A DNA stretch of 64,000 bases. It comes from Arsenophonus sp052174115 (lineage in GTDB: Bacteria; Pseudomonadota; Gammaproteobacteria; Enterobacterales; Enterobacteriaceae). The stretch is from the NCBI GenBank assembly GCA_052174115.1, contig JBQMRX010000001.1, positions 310,001-374,000 of the forward strand, in the 5' to 3' direction. Shown piece after piece: positions 37,743 to 48,081 of this stretch (position 1 is its first letter; every line of letters starts with the position of its first letter). A model generated the notes under the pieces. It made no database searches. It saw only the letters and a program-made list of their open reading frames with translations, and was not told the origin of the DNA. Made by a program: the position numbers and the translations under genes.

Positions 37743-40477
37743 TTTAAATCCTCTGATTAATTATTATTAATTTTTTGTATTAAAAATAATAATATATTAT
37801 CAGATTATAATTAAAATTAATTATTATAATTTATAATTATGAGTAAATTTTAATCAAAAATATAAAATTTCGACTAGTTATTTTTTATGACTTAAAAAAA
37901 TTTTAGAAATATATAACTTATAAAATATTAAAAATATTTAAAAAAATGAAATAACTCAATATAATCATATATTTTATTAGTTATAAAGAAAAATATAATT
38001 AATAAATATTTTTATCACTTTACTTAAGTTACAAATTTTCATTATATGTCTCTTCTTAAAAAAAGAAATAATTTATAATTAAATACTTATATTTAAGTGC
38101 TGCTATTAATTAATTACTTAATAATATATTATTTTATTATTTGATAGTAAGTAAAAAAAAACTATTTATATTAAAATATCCTAATTATTATTTATGTGTT
38201 TTTATTTATTTTTAAGTAAATTTATCATAATAAACGTATAATATATAACTTATTTTTTATTTTAGATTTAAATTATCTCTTAATTTACTTTAATTTAAAA
38301 AATAAAATAATAATATAAATAATATTTTTTAAAAATACAGTAAATAATATTATTATTGTCAATATAATAACAATTAAAATATAAAAAACATTTTAAAATT
38401 ATAAATATTTATATTAATATTGATTATTTATTTCTTTCTTTTATAAGAAAGATTTTTTCTATAAAATTGCATAAAAATTTAATTTATTATTTATTAATAT
38501 TAAGTATAAAATAATAAAAATAATAAATAGTATTTTATTTTTTAATTGAATATTAAATATTTTAAAATATCACTTTAATAATATATATTTAATTTATTAA
38601 TCTTTTATACTTAAAATAATATAATTCATAATTGTTATAGAAAAATTTTTATTACAATTAATATATTAAATAATATTTTTATTATAGTTTATATATAAAT
38701 ATTATAAAATAATTTATATATCATTTAACAATTTACTTATTTAAATATCTAATTTTATTAATGTAGATATGTATTAAATATTATTAATTTTTTATAAAAA
38801 TTTCACATAAATAATGCTTTCAATAACCACTATTTAATGTAGTAATTTTACTATTTTAATTAACATAAAATAAATGATATTTTTTTGAATTTAAAAATAA
38901 ATCATTATATTAATTATTTATAATATAATAAATTAAATAAAAATTAATTTCTTTAATAAGATTTTATTAAAAAATAAAATAAATAATAAAAATACAAATA
39001 TTATTTAATTACTTATGTTTTTAAATTATCATCTACAATTTTTAATTTGAAATTTTATTTTATTAAAATAATACATAAAATAATTTATATATATTAACAA
39101 ATTTTTTTAATAAAAATTTAAGATAATTTAATTTTTAACTATAATATATTTAAATATATTAAAAACAATTTTAATATTTTAATATTAATTTTTAATTTAT
39201 ATTCTATAATTAATATATTTAATTATTTTTTTTTAAATGATTTCTAATTCATTTAAATTTTATAATAATTAAATTTATTTTTTATGCAATTAATAAAAAA
39301 TATTTATTAAATAATATTAAGTGTAGAATTATATATTTTACTTATATCATTTTTTTATAATTATTTAAAAATTAAATTATATATTTATTTACATTTAATA
39401 TAAAAATATTATTATATTATTTTATTTTAATTTAAAATTTAATATTTACTTAATAATATTTTTTAAAATAAACATAAAATTAATTATATTAATCATTAAA
39501 TATAATTCTTATCTACAGAATATTACTAAATTTAAATATTAAAAAAAAAAGAGTTCTTTTTATCATAAAGTAAAAACATATTTATAACATAAATAAAATT
39601 AATAAAAATTTAAATTAATATATTTTAATGATTAATACATTAATTTTATAAAACTAAACAAGTTAATATATATTTTTTAAAAAAATATAAGATTAACTAA
39701 TTTTATAAAAGCATTTATTTTATATTTAAAATATAAACAATCTTTAAAAATTATATGTAGATCAAACTTTTAAGTAGTTTTATCAAACTGATATAATTTA
39801 TAATATCCATAAAGTACTCTTATTTATCAAAGAAAATAAATAGAAACATTTTATTATATTATAAAAGTTTTTTTATTTTGATTAAAAATGAAAAAATTAT
39901 TTTTTAATTTAAATTAAAGAGATTTTATTGATAAAACTCAGATTATTTAAAAAAAATAAAAATTTAAAAATTCCTAAAAATTGAATAATTTAACTTTTAG
40001 TTACTATTTAACTACATTATTCAACTGTTATTAAAATTAATAAAATAATTTGATGCGATTATACATTAAATTTAATGTAAATAAAAAATAATTTATCAAG
40101 AGATATATTAAATAACTATATATTCATATGAAATTATTGAGTGAATATTAAAGATTTTAGAAAATTAAAATATAATTTTCTTACTTTAAAATCATCGTCG
40201 TTTAGGGTATGTTAATATTTTTTAAATCAGATACTGTATTTTTATATAGTATATTAATTTTATATAACTATTTACTGTTAATAAAAAAATATACTTTAAT
40301 TATGAATATATAATTAATTATTAATTATAATGATAAAACATAATAAAAATATTAGTACTATATAGATTAAATTTTAATATTTTTTATAGATTGTTATTTT
40401 AATAACAAAATTCTATTAAATAAATTTAATAAAAAATAATTTAAGTAGTATTTAAATTATTATGTATGAATATTGTT

Positions 40478-40519
40478 ATATATATTTTATTTATTTTTTA
40501 AAATAAATAAAATATATAT
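40478..40519. repeat. 20-bp inverted repeat, A/T only
   Basis: ATATATATTTTATTTATTTT at 40478-40497 is followed after TT by its exact complement at 40500-40519. All A/T; relict or chance structure. Confidence 0.5.
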
Positions 40520-40876
40520 TTTTGTTTAACATAATAAATATTAAAATTATTAATTAATATTTATTAAATTATTTTCTTAAATTATTCTAAAAATAAAATA
40601 TTTTTATATTTATTAAATTTTAAAATTAACAAATTTAATTATTTTAAAGTTATACTTTTATCAAAACTAAATAAAAACACAATAAAATAAAAAAATATCT
40701 TATTATAGATTATCATTTAATTTTATTTAATTTACTTTTAATAAAAATAACTATTTCAATTTTTTAAATATAAATATATAAATTATATATAATTTCTTAA
40801 AATATTAATTTTTTAAGAAATTACTTAATAACTTATATATTTGCTTACTAAATATAACTTTTTTTAGTAAAATTGA

Positions 40877-41019
40877 ATGTCTTTAATAAATAATTTTTAT
40901 GTTTAATTTCGATAATTTTATTAATATTTTCATATTGTAATATTTATGCAGTAATTTTAAGAGTAGAAGGTAATGTTTTTAGAGTTAATAACCAAAGAAT
41001 AATAACTAGTATCCTATAA
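40877..41019 (+). pseudogene. Possible remnant of an exported protein (frameshifted)
   Basis: An ATG at 40877 gives MSLINNF; after a frame change the sequence continues LCLISIILLIFSYCNIYA, which looks like a signal-peptide core ending in a plausible A-V cleavage site, then VILRVEGNVFRVNNQRI, before a stop at 41017-41019. The last part is less A/T-biased than its surroundings and reads like the first strand of a secreted beta-protein. I do not recognise the family. It is too short to be whole and has no in-frame start. Confidence 0.3.
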
Positions 41020-41542
41020 TGAATAACTTAATCCTTTATAAATATATTTTTAGTTATAATAAAATTATTGATATTTTACTATAAATTGTTTTTTCACTTT
41101 AATAATAACAACATTAAAAAAACTTGACTAATTGCCTTGATGGTCAAGATAAACGCTTAAAATTATAATTTTTTAAAAAAATATGAAATTGCATTTAATG
41201 AAATACTTTTTTTATTAGGTATATATAGATTTGCTAAAATTACTAAATATTTTAGTACTAATGTTTTTATCTTTAAAATGGTTATTTTATTGCTTCACTT
41301 AACCATAATATTATTACCTAACTTACGAAAATATTGATAAAAATTATAGGTAAATAAATTATAGTTATCAACTATTAAAACTATAATTATTTATCTAAAT
41401 AAATTTATATCAATAATTTATTAATAAAAACTTTTTATTAACGTAAAATATATAAATTATATAATTAAATAAAATAACTTAAAAATTAATTAAAATGATC
41501 TTTAATAAATAAAACAAAATAATAATTATTATTGATGTGAAT

Positions 41543-41602
41543 TAATAAATAGATAATATTTTATTAAATTAATAATTTTAATAAAATATTATCTATTTAT
41601 TA
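41543..41602. repeat. 24-bp perfect inverted repeat
   Basis: Positions 41543-41566 (starting TAATAAATAGATAATATTTT) pair exactly with 41579-41602 around a 12-base spacer that is itself partly self-complementary. It lies about 210 bases upstream of engB and could be a relict terminator of a lost upstream gene. Confidence 0.6.
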
Positions 41603-41814
41603 TATATTAATACTATATTAATAAAGATATAAAATAATTATTTTTTAATTATTATCAAAAATAATTTGACACTATTAATTAATTATATATAACATTTAAT
41701 TAATTAAAATATAATAATCATCTGTATTTTACATATTATTACACTTTAATAATATTTTAATTATATCTATAAAAATATAATTTTTCTATTTTATACTAAA
41801 ATAAAAAAATAATA

Positions 41815-42459
41815 ATGACAAATAAAAGTTATAATTATAAACAAGTAAAATTTATCACAAGTGTACTTAATGTTCATCATTTACCAAATGATTATGGTAT
41901 AGAAATTGCTTTTTTTGGTCGTTCTAATGCAGGTAAATCTAGTGCATTAAATTCACTTACACAACAAAAAAAATTAGCTCATACCAGTAAAATACCTGGA
42001 AAAATACAATTAATTAATTTATTTGAAGTAACAAAAGATATTAGATTAGTTGATTTTCCTGGATATGGTTATACAGAAACTTTTAAATCAATTAAACACC
42101 AATGTAAACATAGATTTAGTGAATATTTAAAAAAAAGAAAATGTTTAAAAGGGTTAGTTTTATTAATGGATATTCGTTATCCATTAAAAAATATGGATAT
42201 AGAAATAATTGAATGGTCTATATCAATTAAGATTCCAATACTTATTTTATTAACAAAAGCAGATAAATTAATATTTAATAAACAAAAATCTCAAGTTATA
42301 TCAGTAAATAATAAATTAAAAACATTATCTTATAATATACAAATTGAAACTTTTTCTTCATTAAAAAAAATAGGTATTAATAAATTACAACTAAAATTAA
42401 ATGAATGGATTAATAATCACTATTATAAAACAATTAGTTTTAGTAATAGGTGGACATAA
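41815..42459 (+). CDS. engB: Ribosome biogenesis GTPase EngB (YihA/YsxC)
   Basis: EngB is a small essential GTPase in late 50S assembly. The 214 residues match the enteric length. GTPase motifs are G1 GRSNAGKSS (about residues 35-43), G3 DFPGYGYTE and G4 LTKADKL; the switch I part HTSKIPGKIQLINLFE is conserved. It is divergent from the polA-dsbA side in the same order as E. coli (dsbA-polA-engB). No strong ribosome site is visible. A terminator-like stem follows at 42567-42595. Confidence 0.96.
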   Translation: MTNKSYNYKQVKFITSVLNVHHLPNDYGIEIAFFGRSNAGKSSALNSLTQQKKLAHTSKIPGKIQLINLFEVTKDIRLVDFPGYGYTETFKSIKHQCKHRFSEYLKKRKCLKGLVLLMDIRYPLKNMDIEIIEWSISIKIPILILLTKADKLIFNKQKSQVISVNNKLKTLSYNIQIETFSSLKKIGINKLQLKLNEWINNHYYKTISFSNRWT

Positions 42460-42566
42460 TATTTTATTTATTATTTTTTGTTAATTCTTCTTGAATAAAA
42501 AAATAAAAAATAATTTAGTTAATTATTTAATTAAATAAAATTTATAATAATCCAGTTATTCATATA

Positions 42567-42595
42567 ATTCATTTATTAATATAAATAAATGAATT
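42567..42595 (+). terminator. Terminator after engB
   Basis: AATTCATTTA (42567-42576) pairs with 42586-42595 and is followed by TTT on the plus strand. It lies 108 bases past the engB stop and fits an intrinsic terminator. In E. coli this spacer encodes the Spot 42 RNA; no Spot 42-like sequence can be recognised here. Confidence 0.5.
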
Positions 42596-42673
42596 TTTAA
42601 AAAAAATTTATTTATATATTTTTACTATATTAATTACTTTATTTTATAAAATAAAGTAAAGTTAAATTATCAT

Positions 42674-45463
42674 TTAATGTGCTTCATCCCAATTATCACC
42701 AATACCAATATAAACTTTTAATGGAACAATTAGTTGTATACTTTGTTCCATTATTTTTTTAATTTTTTGTTGTGACCTATCAATCGCAGATTCTTTTACT
42801 TCAAATACTAGTTCGTCATGTACTTGCATTAACATATAAAGATCAGGTTTGACCGTTTCAATCCATTTATCTAATAAAATCATTGTTTTTTTTATAATAT
42901 CTGCTGCTGTTCCTTGCATTGAAGCATTAATTGCTTCACGTTCTGAAGCTTTTCGTTTAATTATATTAGAAGAGTTAATATTAGGTAAATAAAGTCGACG
43001 TCCTTCTAATGTTTCAACATATCCTTGTTCTGCAGCTTGCTTACGTGTATACTTTATATAATTTAAAATATCAGGATAATGTTCAAAATAACAATCTATA
43101 TAATACATTGCTTTTTTAAAACTAATACCTAATTGAGTAGATAATCCAAAAGTGCTCATACCATAAATTAAACCAAAATTAATTGTTTTTGCAGTACGGC
43201 GTTGTTCATTAGTAACATCGCTCAATAATACACAAAAAATTTCTGCTGCTGTTACTCTGTGAATATCTTGTTCATTTATAAAAGCATTAATCAATCTTTT
43301 ATCTTTCGAGAAATGAGCCATAATACGTAACTCAATTTGTGAATAATCTGCTGCTATAATTTTATACCCTTTACGAGCAATAAAAGCTTGTCGGATTCTT
43401 CGTCCTTCCTCAGTCTTAATTGGAATATTTTGTAAATTAGGATTACGGGAAGATAATCTACCAGTCACTGTTATTGCTTGATGATAAGAGGTATGTATCC
43501 GTTTTGTTTTTGGATTAATCATCATTGGTAACTTATCAATATAAGTTGATTTCAATTTTGACAAGTTACGATATTGTAAAATAATTTTTGGTAATTCATG
43601 AATTAATGCTAACTCTTCTAAGACTTCTTGATTAGTAGAAGGTATTCCATTAGGAGTTTTTTTTATCACTGGTAATTGAAATTTTTTAAATAAAATAACT
43701 TGTAATTGTTTAGGTGATGATAAATTAAATTTTTGATCAGCAATATTATAAGCTTTTTTTTCAATTTCTATTAACCGAATTGCTATCTCTTGAGATTGCT
43801 TAATAAGCTTATTTATATCAATAAGCACTCCAACTCGTTCTATACGAGACAATACTGATACTAGTGGCATTTCTATTTGTTGAAAAATTTTTTTTAGTTT
43901 AGGTTTTAGTTCAAGCTTAGGCCAAAGTGTTTTATGTAATAATAATGTAACATCTACATCTTTATTTGAATAAATTAAAGTTGGTTCAACCGTGATTTTA
44001 TTAAATGTTAATTGTTTTTTTTTGTCACTTATATCTTTAAATATTATAGTTTTATAATTAAGATACCTTTTTACTAAATTATTCATATCATGATGAATAA
44101 ATCCAGCGACACTTTTTAATATATAAGATTCTAACATCGTATCAAATACCATATTTTTTATATCAATATTATAATTTGCCATGATACTATAATCAAATTT
44201 TAAATTTTGACCAATCTTTTGAATATTTTCATCAATTAAAATAGGCTTTATCATTTCTAATACTTCATCTAATGATAATTGTTGTTGCGTATCAAGATAA
44301 TTATGTCTTAATGGAAGATAGATAGTTTCACCTTTTTCAATAGAAAAAGAAAATCCAATTAGATGAGCAGATAGTATATCAAAGTTATCAGTTTCAATAT
44401 TAAAGGCAAAACACTTTATTGATTGTAATTTTTTAATCAACTGTAGCAAATCAGCTTTAGTGGATATTATTTGATAATGTTCTTTTGAAAACAATTTAAC
44501 ATGTTGTTTATCTAAAATAATATCATTTTTTTTAACAAAAATAGTGGTTGGTATTTTTGTTGTTTTTTTTATTAATAAATTATTATTTTTTAAATTAACT
44601 AGCAAACGCTTAAATTCGTAATGACTAAAAAACATATGTAACTTTTTAGTATTAGGTTCCCGCATAATCAACTCATCATAATTTGTAATTAAATTAACAT
44701 TAGTTTTAATTGTTGCTAACTTATAAGATAAGAAAGCAATTTCTTTATGTTTTTCTACTTTTCCTGCTAATGTTTTTGATCCGCGAAATCTTAATTGTTC
44801 AATTGCTGGTAAGTTATGATAAATTGTTACTAGATCACCAATTCCTCGCAATAAAGCTAATGCTGTTTTTTCTCCAACTCCAGGTATGCCAGGAATATTA
44901 TCAGAAGAGTCCCCCATTAATGCAAGAAAATCAATTATCAACTTAGGTGATATTCCATATTTACTAACAATATCTTCCGGCCCTAAAATAGTATTTGTCA
45001 TTGTATTGATAAGTTTAATGTTAGAAGTTACTAACTGTGCCATATCTTTATCTCCTGTACTAATTAATACAGGTAATCCTTTTTTACTAGCCTGTAAAGC
45101 TAATGTACCTATTACATCATCAGCTTCTACACCAGGAATAATTAATAAAGGAAATCCGATGGCTAAAATCATTTCATAGAGTGGTACTATTTGTTTACAC
45201 AAATCATCAGGCATTGGTGATCGTTGAGATTTATAGTACTTAAATAATTTATTTCGAAAAGTTTTTTCTTTAGCATCAAATACTACTCCAATATAACTTG
45301 GATTATATTGCATAATTAAACTAATAAGCATATTTAGAACACCATACATAGCACCTGTTGCCTCTCCTACTCTATTAGTTAGCTTTGGAAAAGCATGATA
45401 TGCACGGTAAAGATAAGAAGATCCATCAACTAGAATAAATTGATTTTTTATAGTTTTAAGCAT
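42674..45463 (-). CDS. polA: DNA polymerase I (proofreading metal ligand changed)
   Basis: Pol I processes Okazaki fragments and repairs gaps. The 929 residues match E. coli (928). The 5'-nuclease domain (about 1-320) is intact (LVDGSSYLYRAYHAFP, GVEADDVIGTLA, GDKDMAQLV, GDSSDNIPGIPGVGEKTA). The polymerase domain keeps DYSQIELRI, TINFGLIYGMS and QVHDELVFEV. In the 3'-5' exonuclease, motif I reads FAFNIETD where E. coli has FAFDTETD: Asp355, a ligand of both metal ions, is Asn (codon AAT at 44401-44399), while Glu357, Asp424 (GQNLKFD) and the YX3D motif (YSNKD) remain. Proofreading is therefore probably weak or absent. It lies between engB and dsbA as in E. coli. Confidence 0.97.
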   Translation of the reverse strand: MLKTIKNQFILVDGSSYLYRAYHAFPKLTNRVGEATGAMYGVLNMLISLIMQYNPSYIGVVFDAKEKTFRNKLFKYYKSQRSPMPDDLCKQIVPLYEMILAIGFPLLIIPGVEADDVIGTLALQASKKGLPVLISTGDKDMAQLVTSNIKLINTMTNTILGPEDIVSKYGISPKLIIDFLALMGDSSDNIPGIPGVGEKTALALLRGIGDLVTIYHNLPAIEQLRFRGSKTLAGKVEKHKEIAFLSYKLATIKTNVNLITNYDELIMREPNTKKLHMFFSHYEFKRLLVNLKNNNLLIKKTTKIPTTIFVKKNDIILDKQHVKLFSKEHYQIISTKADLLQLIKKLQSIKCFAFNIETDNFDILSAHLIGFSFSIEKGETIYLPLRHNYLDTQQQLSLDEVLEMIKPILIDENIQKIGQNLKFDYSIMANYNIDIKNMVFDTMLESYILKSVAGFIHHDMNNLVKRYLNYKTIIFKDISDKKKQLTFNKITVEPTLIYSNKDVDVTLLLHKTLWPKLELKPKLKKIFQQIEMPLVSVLSRIERVGVLIDINKLIKQSQEIAIRLIEIEKKAYNIADQKFNLSSPKQLQVILFKKFQLPVIKKTPNGIPSTNQEVLEELALIHELPKIILQYRNLSKLKSTYIDKLPMMINPKTKRIHTSYHQAITVTGRLSSRNPNLQNIPIKTEEGRRIRQAFIARKGYKIIAADYSQIELRIMAHFSKDKRLINAFINEQDIHRVTAAEIFCVLLSDVTNEQRRTAKTINFGLIYGMSTFGLSTQLGISFKKAMYYIDCYFEHYPDILNYIKYTRKQAAEQGYVETLEGRRLYLPNINSSNIIKRKASEREAINASMQGTAADIIKKTMILLDKWIETVKPDLYMLMQVHDELVFEVKESAIDRSQQKIKKIMEQSIQLIVPLKVYIGIGDNWDEAH

Positions 45464-45824
45464 AATTTTATTATCATAAAAGTAATTAATAATAACAGAA
45501 TATCTTTTTTATAAAAGAAAAAATTTTACTTAAATTTATTTAAATATTTCATATTTTAACTTTTATAATAATAAAATAAACATCATCTTGATAAGATTAT
45601 TTATAAATATCCTTAATTATATTATAATTAATAATTATTATTAAATACAGAAATAACACTAAATTATATTTAAAAGTTATAAACATAATTATCTAGAATT
45701 ATTATTTTATTAGTTAATTTTTATAGATATTAAAATAATAATATATTAAAAATACAAATTTATTATTCTATCAATATAATACAATGATTATATAATAAAT
45801 TTTCAAAAAATAGAAAAAAGAATT
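45464..45824. other. Spacer between polA and dsbA
   Basis: This 361-base A/T-rich spacer must contain the polA promoter. In E. coli yihF lies at this position; no trace is legible. No obvious terminator for dsbA was found. Confidence 0.5.
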
Positions 45825-46445
45825 TTATTTATTAAGTAAAAAATTTACAATATTTGAATAATTTTTAGCGTAATCATTTAAATCATCAACACTTATACCA
45901 TTGTTACATAGCATATATTTATCATTAACAAAAATAGTTGGCACGCTATGTAATTTAAAATCTTTAATTTCTTTTTTTTGTTTTATAATTAACGATTTAA
46001 CAATAAAACTATTTAGTGTAGAATCATATTCTTTACTTTTAATACCAACTTTAATAAACACATCTTTAATATCAGTAAGTGTATTTATTGATTTTGTTTT
46101 TTGAATCCCTTCAAATAACAAAGGTGACACCTTATCTTCAACTTTTAACACTATTGCTATCATCCAAGCTTTTGTTAATTCAGTCCCTAATGCTCCAAAA
46201 AAATCAATGTGGTAACGTTCCATTTTAACTTTTTTAGGTAAATTTTTTGCTATTGTTTGTGATACATGATAAATAGATTCAAATTGATAACAATGTGAAC
46301 AATAAAAAGAAAAAAATTCTACTACTCGTGGTTTATTTTGTACTGTTTTTTGTATTTTGATAAATTCAATATTTTCTGTGTAATTTTTTGCAAAAATATC
46401 ATAAGAAATTAGTAAATATATTAAGGTTACTAAAAATTTATTCAT
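45825..46445 (-). CDS. dsbA: Thiol:disulfide interchange protein DsbA (active site CSHC)
   Basis: DsbA oxidises cysteine pairs in exported proteins. The 206 residues begin with a signal peptide (about 1-19, NKFLVTLIYLLISYDIFA). The thioredoxin-fold active site is at 49-52: FFSFYCSHCYQFE, that is C-S-H-C instead of the enteric C-P-H-C. The cis-proline loop (HSVPTIFVND) and the helical domain (WMIAIVLKVEDKVSPLLFEGI) are preserved. The change of Pro to Ser in the dipeptide is expected to lower the redox potential and so make it a weaker oxidant. DsbB is not in the window. GGAG lies 9 bases before the ATG. Confidence 0.95.
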   Translation of the reverse strand: MNKFLVTLIYLLISYDIFAKNYTENIEFIKIQKTVQNKPRVVEFFSFYCSHCYQFESIYHVSQTIAKNLPKKVKMERYHIDFFGALGTELTKAWMIAIVLKVEDKVSPLLFEGIQKTKSINTLTDIKDVFIKVGIKSKEYDSTLNSFIVKSLIIKQKKEIKDFKLHSVPTIFVNDKYMLCNNGISVDDLNDYAKNYSNIVNFLLNK

Positions 46446-47641
46446 ATTACTAATTCTCCAAAATATTTTTAATTATCAATATATTAAATTAGAAATTTAA
46501 CTGTTGATTCAATGTATTTTTTATTTAGAAAAAGTAATTGTTGTTTATAATTAATGATTATTTTTAATTATTAAAAGAAAAATATCTAGAAAAACAAAAT
46601 CTTTTTAATACTAAGTAATATTAATTCATAATAAATAACAAACAATTACTATTGTTTTATAGAAATAAAAATAAACAACAAATTATTTATCATCAAAATA
46701 CACTTAATCAGTATAAATTTTTAATAATATTTAAGTGAAATTAAATGCATTATTTTCACAATAAAAAAAATTAAAGATATTTAATTTTTTTTATTGTTTA
46801 TAAAACTGAAATAAAGTTTTTTTAAAATTAAAAAATTAAAATTAAAATTTTTTTATTATCAGATATTTTTTAAAATTTATCATATATTCTTATTAATTAA
46901 TTTCCAATAAAAATTTAAATTTTTTCTCTATCTATTATGATTACTATAATTTATATTATTTTTTTATGTAAGAGTTGAATTTTAGTGAATTTAAAAAAAT
47001 AATTTATGATAGATTATAAAATTAATATAATACTTTTTAGTATCAAATATAAGTATATTTTTATAAAAATAAATTAAATTGTTATATAAATAATAAGTAA
47101 TTTTTAAAAATCTTACAATTTAACTTTTATTATAGTTAATATTAGTTTTTATATTAACAAAATAAAATAACTCTGTTAATAATAATATAGAATAATAATT
47201 ATTTTTAATAATAAGTTTAATTATTTATTTATAACAAAAATTATTAATAAAATTAATTATTTTTTTTAAATAAATAATTACATAAAATATTCTTCAGTCT
47301 TATAAAGATATTTTAATATTAATTAATAGTAATTAATTACATAATAAATATTGAAATAAAAATAATTTTTTTTAAAATATTCAATAATTAAATTTTATGT
47401 AATATATTTTATATATATTTAATTTTTTATATTATATTTTTATTTAGTAAGTAATTACTTAGCGCTTTATATATAATTATAATTATTTATAAAAAATTAT
47501 AATTATAAATTTATTTATAATTATAATTTCATTTAATAAAATAAAAATTTTATAATTATTATTTTATTAAAATAAAAATTAAACTTTATATAGTATATAA
47601 AGTTTCTACTAAATAATTTTTAAAAATATTAAAATTTTATC
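46446..47641. other. 1.2-kb AT-rich region without a gene
   Basis: In E. coli srkA and mobA lie upstream of dsbA; neither can be read here. Only A/T runs with short repeats are visible, and it ends at the long palindrome. Confidence 0.55.
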
Positions 47642-47712
47642 TTCCCCTAACATATTTAAATTTAAAATATCTTAAAAATTAAGATATTTTAAATTTAAAT
47701 ATGTTAGGGGAA
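47642..47712. repeat. Perfect 34-bp inverted repeat with 3-base loop
   Basis: Positions 47642-47675 pair without mismatch with 47679-47712 around AAA. The outer ends are TTCCCCTAACATATTTAAAT and the matching complement, so the stem base is GC-rich (CCCC/GGGG) in an otherwise A/T area. It lies 43 bases past the 3' end of tRNA-Pro on the minus strand, so it may serve as its terminator, though the stem is far longer than usual. Confidence 0.8.
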
Positions 47713-47754
47713 TAATAAAAAAACTTTTTTTAAATCTAATGTATAAATATATAA

Positions 47755-47828
47755 TCGGCGAGAGAGGATTTGAACCTCCGACCCACTGGTCCCAAACCAG
47801 TTACGCTACCAAACTGCGCTACTCACCG
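47755..47828 (-). tRNA. tRNA-Pro (anticodon TGG)
   Basis: The cloverleaf on the minus strand has acceptor CGGTGAG/CTCGCCG with one wobble, D arm GCGCAGTTTGGTAGCGT, anticodon stem-loop ACTGGTTTGGGACCAGT with TGG, T arm GGAGG-TTCAAAT-CCTCT, and discriminator A. The 74 bases match E. coli proM without CCA; CCA is not encoded. In E. coli the proline tRNA nearest glyS is proK (CGG), so this may be proK-site DNA with a changed anticodon or a moved proM. Confidence 0.95.
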
Positions 47829-48081
47829 AAAAGAAATTTATTCTACTTAGATAAGATAAAGTCGTCAATAATTTTACTTAAAATTTATAACAATTAAATA
47901 TTAATACATTAAAGATTTATAAAAAATTAATATTTTCTATTATTAATATATTAATATTAATAGATATAATATTAATATGAATAATATTATTAAATTAATA
48001 TAAATCATTATTTTAATGAAATAAATTTTATATATTTAGTAAAATAACTTAATATAATAATATTTATTTATTTATAAATTA

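Larger units (their letters stand above)
37743..41814. other. 4.1-kb gene desert with decayed sequences
   Basis: The region is almost entirely A/T. Two hairpins (40478-40519, 41543-41602) and one probable broken gene for an exported protein (40877-41019) can be seen. An open stretch of 58 codons without stop at 41161-41340 (hydrophobic, no start at its head, no family I recognise) may be a further fragment. A small GC island near 40192-40210 (TCATCGTCGTTTAGGGTATG) has no assignable function. Confidence 0.6.

Noticed and set aside
39751..39810. 19-codon open frame on the minus strand (ATG at 39810) with AAGAG upstream
   Set aside because: Very short, no recognisable product, and such frames arise by chance in A/T deserts.
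33683..41814. Direct-repeat or CRISPR-like arrays in the A/T desert
   Set aside because: Repeats seen are short A/T words without regular spacing or conserved repeat units; no cas genes.
42460..42673. Spot 42 small RNA between engB and polA
   Set aside because: The position fits E. coli, but no conserved Spot 42 sequence is visible; only an A/T stem probably serving as the engB terminator.
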